The notes beneath the pieces are model-generated. The model was given only the letters and a program-made list of their open reading frames with translations, ran no database searches and was not told where the DNA came from. From Trichomonas vaginalis G3 (Eukaryota; Parabasalia; Trichomonadida; Trichomonadidae): 64,000 bases of DNA. Numbering within the stretch: position 1 is the stretch's first letter; each line of letters begins with the position of its first letter. Below are positions 21,837-30,298 of this stretch, in pieces. The translations under genes and the position numbers were made by a program. The stretch covers positions 17,877,319 to 17,941,318 of the forward strand of contig NC_067206.1 in NCBI RefSeq assembly GCF_026262505.1, in the 5' to 3' direction.

Positions 21837-22012
21837 TTAGTAAGATGGTAGCTTCTTAAAGCAAATACCGCTGAGTTTTATGTACGTGAAGAGAAGTACA
21901 ATGAATTCAATTACGAGTACAATTGCAATGACAACTAAGGCAACTATTTTTGTCTTTTGCCAGCAAGGTACTTCTTCTCTTCCAATGGTTCGGCAGAACT
22001 ATACTCACTCAT
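21837..22012 (-). pseudogene. Small single-span membrane protein region in the A island
   Basis: Read on the minus strand, a start codon (MSEYSSAEPLEEKKYL) is followed by a strongly hydrophobic stretch (ALVVIAIVLVIEFIVLLF) and a short basic tail. This looks like a type II or tail-type one-span membrane protein of about 55 residues. The region appears broken. It is the first member of the accessory island that copy B lacks. Divergent to the gene at 22057. Confidence 0.4.
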
Positions 22013-22037
22013 GAGAAATGCCAAAACGGTTTAATAG

Positions 22038-22056
22038 AAAAAGTGTCATTTTTTTC
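22038..22056 (+). promoter_or_regulatory. GTGACA-type promoter of the island gene at 22057
   Basis: AAAAAGTGTCATTTTTTTC directly abuts the ATG. One base differs from the AAAAAGTGACATTTTT form seen at 22265..22280, 25621..25640 and 51054..51072. Confidence 0.5.
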
Positions 22057-22245
22057 ATGTCCGAAGACTCGAAGGTGCAACACTTCCAAAATACCGACGA
22101 ACTCAGAAGAGCAGCATGGCAGTATGTTCTTGACAACTTCTTTGAGTTCTCCAGGTACACCTTGGAAAATGCTGAAGAACTCCGACACAGAGAATTTGGA
22201 GAAATTGCACTCCAATACTACCTTGACAAACAAAGGGTAAATTAA
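22057..22245 (+). CDS. Small island protein, 62 residues
   Basis: Starts MSEDSKVQHFQNTDELRRAA directly after the GTGACA-type element. An upstream in-frame ATG at 22018 lies before that element and is less likely. It is acidic and helical (NFFEFSRYTLENAEELRHRE) and ends YYLDKQRVN. No family recognised. Part of the variable island found only in copy A. Confidence 0.5.
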   Translation: MSEDSKVQHFQNTDELRRAAWQYVLDNFFEFSRYTLENAEELRHREFGEIALQYYLDKQRVN

Positions 22246-22264
22246 GACTAAAAACTTAACGTTT

Positions 22265-22280
22265 AAAAAGTGACATTTTT
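22265..22280 (+). promoter_or_regulatory. GTGACA-type promoter of the island gene at 22281
   Basis: AAAAAGTGACATTTTT ends exactly at the ATG. The repeated association of this sequence with start codons in both islands marks it as a core promoter or initiator specific to these genes. Confidence 0.55.
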
Positions 22281-22481
22281 ATGAGCTCCGAGTCACCGAG
22301 AAAACTTGGTCAGATGTTAGCAGCTTACTTCCCTGAGGAGGATGGAAGCGTTACATACATCAGGTTCAAAAACAACGAACCTGGAATTGCGTACCAAATT
22401 CGCAATTACATGACCATGGAAGAGTACGAAAGGTTTCTACAAGAGAAACCAGCTCTAAACAACTCAGAAAAGAAAGAGTAA
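22281..22481 (+). CDS. Small island protein, 66 residues
   Basis: MSSESPRKLGQMLAAYFPEE, then beta-like SVTYIRFKNNEPGIAYQIRNYM and a Lys/Glu tail. It is acidic and probably folded (alternating strands and a helix). No family recognised. The start is fixed by the adjoining GTGACA-type promoter. Same direction as the gene at 22057 with a 35-base gap. The frame looks whole. Confidence 0.55.
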   Translation: MSSESPRKLGQMLAAYFPEEDGSVTYIRFKNNEPGIAYQIRNYMTMEEYERFLQEKPALNNSEKKE

Positions 22482-22509
22482 AAAGTTTAATTCGTAATTG
22501 TTTATTTTT

Positions 22510-23094
22510 TTACTTGTAAGGGCAAGCTGCAAGTATGAAGTCGACTATCTCCGTCTTTGTTTTGACGAGCTGGACGGCTCTTGCGAGTACGTCTGTTTTG
22601 CGGTCTCCAGCTGGTGTCTGACCTTCGTAATTGCGCATGTTCTTGAGAGCTCCAACTGTAAATGGTTGTAGGATGAAGAGTCTCTCAGACTGCTTGAGGT
22701 AGTCTTCACGGTCACGAACCGAATCTGTGGTACGAGTCGAATCGGTCGATTTGAGGGAAGAGACTGAAAGCCTGTCGTCTTCCATTGGAGCTGTAGCATA
22801 CTCTTTGCGTAAGCGGTTCAGACCTTCTTCGAAGTCTTGGTCTCTCTTCGATTGAGATTGGAATTGGAATTGCTGGGGTGGAGCTTGCTGGAACAACCAA
22901 GGGTTGGGGAAGTAAGGCATAGGCTGAGGAGGGTAGTTCGGGAAGCCTTGTGGTGGGTAGTAACCTTGAGGTGGAAATTGGTAGTAATTCGGAGGTACTT
23001 GCTGGAACTGAGGTTGCTGAGGAGACTGTTGTGGTTCTGCAGCTTTCGGTTCTTCTGGCTTTGGAAGGCATTCAGGAAGAGGAACGTCAGTCAT
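22510..23094 (-). CDS. Pro/Gln/Tyr-rich island protein, 194 residues
   Basis: The amino half is low complexity (PPNYYQFPPQGYYPPQGFPN), resembling prion-like or scaffold proteins. The carboxy half is a helical domain (EEGLNRLRKEYA, QSERLFILQPFTVGALKNM, LARAVQLVKTKTEIVDFILA). No family recognised. Divergent to the gene at 23319, with a block of short tandem repeats between the two that probably contains both promoters. More GC-rich codon use than core Maverick genes, as in the rest of this island. Frame looks whole. Confidence 0.6.
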   Translation of the reverse strand: MTDVPLPECLPKPEEPKAAEPQQSPQQPQFQQVPPNYYQFPPQGYYPPQGFPNYPPQPMPYFPNPWLFQQAPPQQFQFQSQSKRDQDFEEGLNRLRKEYATAPMEDDRLSVSSLKSTDSTRTTDSVRDREDYLKQSERLFILQPFTVGALKNMRNYEGQTPAGDRKTDVLARAVQLVKTKTEIVDFILAACPYK

Positions 23095-23103
23095 CCGTTT
23101 GTG

Positions 23104-23330
23104 TCCTGTCGGAAGGAAAAATTTTTCCTGTCGGATGGAAGAACTTTTCTGTCGGAAGGAAAAACTTTTTCTGTCGGAAGGAAAAACTTTTTCTGAAGTT
23201 CGACCAAAAAGTTCTCAATTTTCGAAAATTTGAATGGTTTACGGACGGACAACTGGAAGAGTTCTTCCTGTCGGAAGGAAAAATTTTTCCCTTTGTCGGG
23301 AAAATATTTTCCTGTCGGATGGAAGAACTT
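23104..23330. repeat. CTGTCGGAAGGAAAAA iterated motif between divergent genes
   Basis: About eight copies of CCTGTCGGAWGGAARAAYTT with small variations lie in two groups (23104..23195 and 23266..23330), separated by an unrelated 70 bases. They occupy the whole intergenic space between divergent genes 22510..23094 and 23319..23693 and run into the start of the latter. They could be binding sites for a regulator of both genes. Confidence 0.7.
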
Positions 23331-23693
23331 GGAATGCAAGAAAGACTTGACGAGGCAATTTACCTCATTGAAATTAACGACTGCGTAAAAGACTACTTGC
23401 GCAAGGTAATGAAGCCCAAGGTCAAGTTCATCACTATTTCTGGAAGGTCTACACTTCAGCTCGAGACTTCGACTGGAATTCCAATTCAAATACCAGACGG
23501 GACAGCCTACGATGGCATAAAGGACGCCAAAAGAGAAGCTCTTGTTAAGTTCCTAAACAAACGTCCTTGGATAAAAATACCAAACAAGGAGAACCCCCTA
23601 CCCCATATGAAATTGGCAATTCAGTCTCTCCTTCACTTCTCTGGTCAGCCGTTCTACATAACCTGTGAAGGCGACATTCAGCCAGTTCAGTAA
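23319..23693 (+). CDS. Island protein of 124 residues
   Basis: Begins MEELGMQERLDEAIYLIEIN. The ATG at 23334 is an alternative start. Contains KDYLRKVMKPKVKFITISGR, LQLETSTGIPIQIPDG and a helix (DGIKDAKREALVKFL), so a mixed alpha/beta fold. Not recognised. A longer open frame upstream reads through the CTGTCGGAAGG repeats and is not considered coding. Frame looks whole. Only in copy A. Confidence 0.55.
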   Translation: MEELGMQERLDEAIYLIEINDCVKDYLRKVMKPKVKFITISGRSTLQLETSTGIPIQIPDGTAYDGIKDAKREALVKFLNKRPWIKIPNKENPLPHMKLAIQSLLHFSGQPFYITCEGDIQPVQ

Positions 23694-23719
23694 ACATCTC
23701 ATTTTAACTCACTTTTTTT

Positions 23720-23953
23720 ATGTTTTTACTCACACTCGTACTCACCAGGTATGAGTACAACTATTTCAACTGTGAACCTTGTATTGACCGGTCTTCCTGT
23801 AAATGCAAGTTCGGTCAATACACAGTTTATGGTGGCAAGAAGGACAGTGGGGAATGCGCGCTCGAGAGAGAATTGAAATTCCAGACCCAACTCCAACAAG
23901 AACTCTCAAGTTGCCAAGACTCATGTGAAGAAGAAGTCTATAAGCACTTATAG
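23720..23953 (+). CDS. Small Cys-rich island protein, 77 residues
   Basis: Short hydrophobic amino end (MFLLTLVLTRYEYNYF), then NCEPCIDRSSCKCKFGQYTV and later C residues including SSCQDSCEEE, eight cysteines in all. It could be a secreted disulfide-rich peptide or a small metal-binding protein. The hydrophobic start is short for a signal peptide. Starts directly after a T run. Not recognised. Only in copy A. Confidence 0.5.
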   Translation: MFLLTLVLTRYEYNYFNCEPCIDRSSCKCKFGQYTVYGGKKDSGECALERELKFQTQLQQELSSCQDSCEEEVYKHL

Positions 23954-24001
23954 CCATATACATGGCACGTTTTGAGTAAAAGCATTTTTTTCATTTTTTG
24001 A

Positions 24002-24585
24002 ATGAAGCAAGTTAAATTCGTCCCACACCAATCTCAATGGACCGATGAAGAGTTTCAAGCCATGGTTGAAGGCGTTGAGAACGACATAGACGGCGAACTT
24101 GAAGGAGCTCAAACCACAATTGCAACCAAAATTGCACAAGTCAAGAAGAGATAGCTCCACTTAAAGCTACCAAAGCTACTCTTGACCTCATGGATACTTA
24201 CCGTTTAGAAGTAAAGAGTGGAATAAGACAATTAAAATTGAAACTTCTAAACTACGAAGCTATACTCCAAAAGTTAGCAGAAATGAGAAGACTTTACCAG
24301 AGCTACTTACATGTAAGGGACTTACCTTCAAGCAGTCCGACCAAAGATGAATTTTCTGACATTGTCCCAATTTTGTCCGAAAGTCAGCTCAGATGTTTTG
24401 AACTGCTCCCAACATATCCAGAATATGAAAATTTGCCTGAACTCTTTCGGTTCCTCAAAAAACGTTTTTTGGTTCTCATGTTCGAAACTTTTATCGGAAG
24501 AGACAACAAACGTTCAGAAGAAGAGCAAGATATTATTTTAAACTTGTTGTATGACTTAACTGTCATAACCAGCTTTTTGAAGTAA
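24002..24585 (+). pseudogene. Helical island protein region
   Basis: Coding region starting MKQVKFVPHQSQWTDEEFQA and containing helical, charged sequence (KLKLLNYEAILQKLAEMRRL, FLKKRFLVLMFETFIGRDN) to the end SFLK. No family recognised. The region appears broken at least once. It shares the direction of its neighbours, with short T-rich gaps that act as leaders. Confidence 0.45.
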
Positions 24586-24617
24586 AACCGTCATTCTCAA
24601 ACCACTTCATTTTTTCG

Positions 24618-25312
24618 ATGTCCGAACAAGCACCGAAGCCAAACTCAATGGAGATGTCCTTTCAAGGTTGCCAGACAAGCGCCCAATTCAAATTCAAATT
24701 GAATTGAAAGCTCATCTGACAAACACCATTAAGACTCTCCAAAGTAGTCTTATGACAGAGATGACCAATCTCAAAGCCGATGTCCTCATGAACCAAGCTT
24801 CCAATGAGAAATGCCTGAACGATTTCGCGGAAACCTTGCGCAATTACGAGAGAGAGAACCGAGACCTTGCCAGACTCATCTACCGTTTCTTCGAAGAGAT
24901 AGACGCCATCTGGAAGGTACTCGGAAAGGACAGAACATGCAACACCGTACTTCGTGAGTACCAAATTGAAGAAGGAATTGTCGAGGAAGAAGAGGAAGAA
25001 AAGAAACACGAAGAAGAGGAAGAAGAAGAAGTTCCTGAAGCCGCTACATGGGCAACCCTTGTTGCCGATGACGGTTACGAAATTTCCCAACCCTACCCAT
25101 ACCAAATCCGCAACAAGGAGACAGGCAAGGTTCTTACCCCAGTCCTCAACAACTTGGGACACTTGAACCTTAACCTTCGGAATCGCGGTTCAATCTCCAT
25201 GGGCAAGCTTGTCGCAATTCAATGGGTTCCAAATCCAGACAAGAAGACGAAGGTCAGACACATTGACGGTGACAAGCTCAACAACCGTAAGGAGAACCTC
25301 GAGTGGTTCTAA
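24618..25312 (+). pseudogene. Coiled-coil protein with NUMOD4/HNH-like carboxy domain
   Basis: The amino two-thirds are helical and charged, with a long Glu run (EEEEEEKKHEEEEEEEV). The end has the order typical of NUMOD4 plus HNH_3 modules: YEISQPYPYQIRNKETGKVL, GHLNLNLRNRGSISMGKLVA, QWVPNPDKKTKVRHIDGDKL and NNRKENLEWF. In the family these domains recognise and nick or cut DNA, as in homing and phage endonucleases, and the HIDG..NN..NLEW motif is the HNH core. Fusion to an acidic coiled coil is unusual. Lies in the A island. Its amino end is disturbed. Confidence 0.65.
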
Positions 25313-25361
25313 GAGTAAAAAAAATTTATTTTAGGGGGAAACCCCAAGTAAATTTAAGTTT

Positions 25362-25619
25362 TTATTTTTGGTATTCGTACCAATTTTGGAATGTGAAGAC
25401 CACATCCCAACCTCTGTACGTGAGTCTTGGGTCCACGTCTAAGACCCTTCTGTAGCAATTCCAAGCCCGAGCAAATTCAATTGTCAACCACTCGTCTCCT
25501 CTGTAGTCTTCAATCCATTCTTTGAAGAGACGGTCGAGCTCGGGCTTGGAATATCTCTTGCCTGGGTCCGAGACCAACATTTGGTTGAACTGGACGAAGC
25601 GCTCAGGGATGTACGCCAT
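25362..25619 (-). CDS. Island protein of 85 residues
   Basis: MAYIPERFVQFNQMLVSDPG, then KPELDRLFKEWIEDYRGDEW and FARAWNCYRRVLDVDPRLTY. Rich in Trp, Tyr and charged residues, predicted alpha-helical and compact. No family recognised. The start is fixed by a GTGACA-type promoter reading on this strand (25621..25640). It lies directly downstream of the polymerase gene on the same strand. Frame looks whole. Confidence 0.55.
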   Translation of the reverse strand: MAYIPERFVQFNQMLVSDPGKRYSKPELDRLFKEWIEDYRGDEWLTIEFARAWNCYRRVLDVDPRLTYRGWDVVFTFQNWYEYQK

Positions 25620-25620
25620 T

Positions 25621-25640
25621 AAAAAAATGTCACTTTTTAA
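25621..25640 (-). promoter_or_regulatory. GTGACA-type promoter of the island gene at 25619
   Basis: On the minus strand AAAAAGTGACATTTTTTTAATG, the same motif as at 22265..22280. It sits in the 33 bases between the polymerase stop codon and this gene. Confidence 0.5.
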
Positions 25641-25652
25641 AAAATAAATTTT

Positions 25653-27805
25653 TTATTTCATGCAATGTTTAACTATTTCACCATCTTCTTTAACACCCCA
25701 GTACTTACGCTTGGAGAGGACATGAACTTCGGTGAAAATTTTGTCCAATTTGAATTGACCCATCTTTTCACCGACCATTCCCATTTCAATGAGTTTGTTA
25801 TAGCCTTCTTCGTTCGTCATGAGTGCGTCAATGTTCTCATAGTAAACCTTGACTTTCGATTTGACTTCGGAGAAGAATTTGTTGTAGTTGTCAAGGACTG
25901 CCTTTGCGAACTGAGGGTAAGACCAATGTTCGACAATAGGTTTTAATGTGGTTACTAAGCCACTTTGACCTTGAGTGAATTCGTACTTCAAAACAAAAGG
26001 AGAAAACCTTTCAACAAAGTTGTCGACCTTCTCATAATGTTTACTCTTCATCTCTTGAGGTTTCTTAATGGAATATCCCCATGTCGAATTCATAAGCAAT
26101 TTGAGTGTCATTGCAAGTTTGGGGTTTGAAGCTTTCCTAATATCATACAGTTGTTGTATGACTTTTCCAACTGTATAGTTCCTTCCCGGGAACTCACCAT
26201 CTTCGTTTGGAATTCCAGTCGGAATATATTGGACAAACCTCATGTATGCAGCGTTAAGGTCGACATAGTATATCTTTTCATCTGAGTCGAACTTGTCGCA
26301 ACCAATTGGTCCAGTTTGTGGAAATTCAAGTGAGTCTCTTATCTTCTGAGAAACTTCTCCTGTTATCTCATAAACATCGTCGAAGCAACCTGTTTCATAT
26401 AAAACCTTCTGACCTAACTCAGATGCTCTCCAATACAATTTGACGTCAATTGGATGTCTCAATGGAAGTTTGTTTATAGCATCTTGAAGTTCTTGCAACC
26501 TCATTGGAAGTTCTTCTGGTTCAGGTTGGTATCCGAACATACCAACCCCTTGTGGAACTGTGTACTTCTTTTGTACTAGAACTTTGTCTGGAACAACTTT
26601 TGGTCTTGCTAACAATGAAAAGTTTGTTTCGTCTTTTGGTACAAAAGTTTCTGTCAGCTTGTCATCTGGAATTGGTTCCAACAAACCTTTCTCGAAAAGA
26701 ATGTTTACAGCTCTGACAATGTTGCACTTACTTTTACCAAAGAATGGGTTTGTAAGACTTTCGTTCAACATGAAGTGGTTGTGGACAATTACAATCTTCA
26801 ACCATGGTAAGTCTTTGTCAACAACATAGTCGTCATGTGAAGAACCTTTAGCTGTAGGTATGTTGACTCGGATATTGACATTTGCCAACGGTGCAATTTT
26901 TGCCAATTGACCTCTGAGAATGTACCTTGTCTTCACACATGACTCAAGATACTTCATCTTCTCATCTGTAACAAGACCAGAGTTCCTGAGACATGTAAGA
27001 ATGCAAGGTTCATTGACAATTGTTTCAATTGAATTGTAAATTCCATACCTTGTCAAGTCAATGTCAGACTTATTTATGAAGGGAAGTATCCAGCATGTTG
27101 TTTGACTGCTTGAGGGTTAGGTTGGTACCATTCGAACTTGACACTTGCAATTCCTTCAATTGCATTCAAAATGTCTGAGTCGGAGTCAACCATTTGTTCT
27201 CTCTTTGTAGTCTTGAAAGCGTCAAGAAGTTTTGCGGCTGTTTGTTCATTGCCATGTGCATAGTAAATGTGACCATCCAAATCTGTTATGGTCAATCTGA
27301 GATTGTGTCCTTTCTTATTTCCGTCTTGTATGGCAGCAAGTACACCCATGAAGCCTTCTTTGTTCTTTCCTTCGTCAAAGTTTACTGTAAAGGTTCGACC
27401 AGATGTAATTTGACTTCTAACTTCACGATACTTTTCATATGCATATCTTGTTCTTTCCATGGGAGCATGTGCGTCTTCACCTTTTCCTTTTTTCCTTCTC
27501 AAAGGATGCAATTGTTCGTCATGTTTCCAGTAGAATCTGGCAAAGCCGTCGTGTCCTTCAACTTGAGGTTCACTAACATCGAAAGGCATGTCCATAAGAC
27601 GTTCTTCTTCTAACCTCTCCAGTCTGTTTGGATAATTGGCACGTGCTGTTTCCAAATCCATTTCGTAGCTAAGACCAGACAATTTGTCATAGACTTTTAT
27701 GGGTCTTCCTTTCCTATATTTAAACTTCTTCGAAACTCTCCAACCATATCTTTGTAACTCTGCTTTTATTCTAGCAGACTTTCTGTCCATTCTATATGGG
27801 GGCAT
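25653..27805 (-). pseudogene. Family B DNA polymerase of Maverick A
   Basis: About 715 codons from MPPYRMDRKSARI, after a TTTTTATAAAA leader like that of the helicase. The basic amino part has an Arg/Lys-rich segment and FTVNFDEGKNKEGFMGVLAA. The palm has motif A YYVDLNAAYMRFVQ, motif B KLLMNSTWGYSIKKP and a motif C-like strand VKVYYENIDALM, in the order of protein-primed polymerases (pPolB) of Polintons, which copy the linear genome from its ends. Shorter than many pPolBs. Only slightly broken. Lies between the linker genes and the accessory island. Confidence 0.75.
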
Positions 27806-27834
27806 TTTTATAAAAATAAAAAAATATTTTTTCT

Positions 27835-29676
27835 TTACTTTACATAACCACCTGCTGCCATAAGTCTTTGACGCCAACCCATACCAGCTAATGAAGGTTG
27901 ACTTGGTTTAGTTTGGAAACTAAACTTGTTGTAAACAGAAATTCATCAAAAGTGACACCTCAGAAAAGCTAAAATATTGAATTTTTGGAACTTTTGATAG
28001 AGCACGTTTTTAAATATTAATTAAAGTAAATGTATATTTTGTAAAGATTCTTTTTAATAAAAAAATAAAATTTTGAAGAAGAACACAAAATCTTCTGAAA
28101 AATAATATCACATAAACTCATATTATTTTCTAATATATAACTATTTTATATAAAAATCAAATTCAATGATCTTAAAAGCGAAGGATAAACCTCAAAATTT
28201 ACGAATATAATGAGTGGGAATATAATGCTTATCTATCATAAAACCATATGAAATATCAATTTTTGCTTTACGCCTAATTTTTGACGACAATTAGCAAAAA
28301 ATGTTAAATGTTAACACTCAGTCCATTTGAATATGAAAAATAAAATTGACTTTGATTAAATGTTTTTATTTATCATGCAATTCTTCTTGCGACCAAAGAT
28401 TTGAATAAAATTTCAAAAAATAAGATAGCTTAAAAAATAATATACGGTAGTGTTTACTAATAGATGAATAGTATATAAATTCTATTAAAATGGATTTGAT
28501 CCAAAAAATATATAAAATTTGATCATAAATTAAATCGTTTTAAATTACTTCTTCATTTAAATTATAACAATTATTTTTGGTTTTATATTTTTTGGATCAA
28601 ATCCATTTTAATAGAATTTATATACTATTCATCTATTAGTAAACACTACCGTATATTATTTTTTAAGCTATCTTATTTTTTGAAATTTTATTCAAATCTT
28701 TGGTCGCAAGAAGAATTGCATGATAAATAAAAACATTTAATCAAAGTCAATTTTATTTTTCATATTCAAATGGACTGAGTGTTAACATTTAACATTTTTT
28801 GCTAATTGTCGTCAAAAATTAGGCGTAAAGCAAAAATTGATATTTCATATGGTTTTATGATAGATAAGCATTATATTCCCACTCATTATATTCGTAAATT
28901 TTGAGGTTTATCCTTCGCTTTTAAGATCATTGAATTTGATTTTTATATAAAATAGTTATATATTAGAAAATAATATGAGTTTATGTGATATTATTTTTCA
29001 GAAGATTTCATTCTATATGCCTATGAAAAGTACTCTCAAAACTAACTTTTTCCTAATTATAATTAAATCTAGAATATTGTATTATGCTTAGTATTATTTC
29101 ATTTTTCTCATTCAATTTAGAATTTACAAATGTCAAAAAATTGAGAGCTGTCACTTTTGATGAATTTCTGTTTATTACAAACTTTGGTTTTTGTTTATCT
29201 TCAGTTTTTGATTTTTCTTCTTCTATCGGTTTTTCGTCACTTTTCGGTTCCTCTGACTTTACTTCACTTGCAGGAACAGTTGTGTCGTCAACATCTTCAT
29301 AAATATCATATGCCATTTGTTTTTGTTTTCCTTTCAACTTTTTGTGTTTGTTGTAAAGTTTAGAATATTTCGACTCTAAGTCAATGAGATGTTCTATAAT
29401 GAACTGTTGGTCAGTGAAGTAAACTTTTCCATCTGTTGTCTCGAAAGCTCCTTCAGACTTCAATATTTTATTTGTGAGAGTCTGTTTCTTTTTTGAGATA
29501 CTAGCCGTTCCATTTCTATGAAAAGTGACTTTATAGTTAGGGTTTGTATTTCCAGACCTGGCACTTTCTATTATTGAATTTTTCTCTTCATCTGTAAGTT
29601 CTTTGACAGGTTTTGACAATGGTTCTGAACTTTTTGTTTGTGGTGTCAAATCTACCGTTTCAACTTCTTCGGTCAT
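27835..29676 (-). pseudogene. Maverick protein of about 195 residues, split by a foldback element (copy A)
   Basis: Begins MTEEVETVDLTPQTKSSEPL and has KVTFHRNGTASISKKKQTL, FETTDGKVYFTDQQFIIEHL and a Lys/Glu/Pro-rich linker. The last part reads PSLAGMGWRQRLMAAGGYVK in copy B. Disordered ends around a small folded core suggest a virion-associated or DNA-binding protein, but no family is recognised. A 1251-bp foldback element (27928..29178) sits in the gene with a 6-bp duplication, and copy B has the empty site. Confidence 0.7.
27928..29178. mobile_element. 1.25-kb foldback element, copy 2, in Maverick A
   Basis: Same element as 3755..5004 in the opposite orientation and over 95 percent identical by eye. 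The 6-bp target duplication AAACTT is at 27922..27927 and 29179..29184. Copy B has the uninterrupted site around 48778, so the insertion is later than the A/B split. The interior is a long inverted repeat centred near 28525. Confidence 0.9.
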
Positions 29677-29695
29677 TTCATCTCAGTAAAAAATT

Positions 29696-29860
29696 TTAGT
29701 TTGGTTTGTTTTCAACTGGTTGTTGTTGTGGAGGTGGGATGGTTCCTTTAATAATATCATTCAGTTTCACATGCTGAGCCTGACTATATGGTATCGGTTT
29801 AAATGCTGGAAGCCGACAAATCCATCTTGAACTCATTTGTCTCAATGCTGCATTGTTCAT
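29696..29860 (-). CDS. Small Maverick linker protein, 54 residues (copy A)
   Basis: Begins MNNAALRQMSSRWICRLPAF and ends QQQPVENKPN. The first 19 and last 9 residues match the gene at 48110..48262 in copy B almost exactly, while the middle (KPIPYSQAQHVKLNDIIKGT here) is different. It sits between two genes whose stops and starts share an ACTGAGATGAAATGA-type leader. Unknown function. The conserved ends suggest a short peptide that is processed or binds a partner at both ends. Confidence 0.55.
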   Translation of the reverse strand: MNNAALRQMSSRWICRLPAFKPIPYSQAQHVKLNDIIKGTIPPPQQQPVENKPN

Positions 29861-29879
29861 TTCATCTCAATAAAAAACT

Positions 29880-30281
29880 TTACATTCCCCAGGTTTGAGG
29901 CGGTTGAGGTTGGTTATTGTTTACCCACTGTTGTGCATGGTTATATCCTCTGTTAAAGAATCTTTCACCTTGGTCCATATAGTGTCCTGCTTGGTTATAG
30001 TAGTCATTTGCTTTGTTATAATAGTTTCCTGCTTGTCTTCCTACATTGTCCATCCATCCTTGAACTTTTCCTCTTGTTTCAGGATTTGGAATACGATTTG
30101 TTGCATCTCGTGCTACATCCCAACCTTTCTGTACATTTTGTATAATAGGTTGTGCTTTCTCTTTAAGTATACCTAATGTACTCAAAATCTTCCTTCCAAC
30201 TCCAAATGCACCTCTGGCTATTGTTCCCACTGCGGGCAAAAATCTAGATGCGACTCCTGCTAATGCGCCAAATAAACCCAT
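29880..30281 (-). CDS. Amphipathic, pVI-like small virion protein (copy A)
   Basis: 133 residues: MGLFGALAGVASRFLPAVGT, a Gly/Ala/Phe-rich amphipathic helix, then basic residues and an Asn/Gln/Tyr-rich tail (NKANDYYNQAGHYMDQGERF) ending PQPPQTWGM. The amino end resembles membrane-active peptides such as the adenovirus pVI amphipathic helix. This is by composition, not homology. It lies next to the integrase gene. Frame looks whole here but not in copy B. Confidence 0.55.
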   Translation of the reverse strand: MGLFGALAGVASRFLPAVGTIARGAFGVGRKILSTLGILKEKAQPIIQNVQKGWDVARDATNRIPNPETRGKVQGWMDNVGRQAGNYYNKANDYYNQAGHYMDQGERFFNRGYNHAQQWVNNNQPQPPQTWGM

Positions 30282-30298
30282 TTCTTATAGGGTAAAAA

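Noticed and set aside
22950-23318. Amino-terminal extension of the gene at 23319 through the CTGTCGGAAGG repeats
   Set aside because: The stretch is repetitive, overlaps the divergent gene and its promoter, and lacks a suitable start context.
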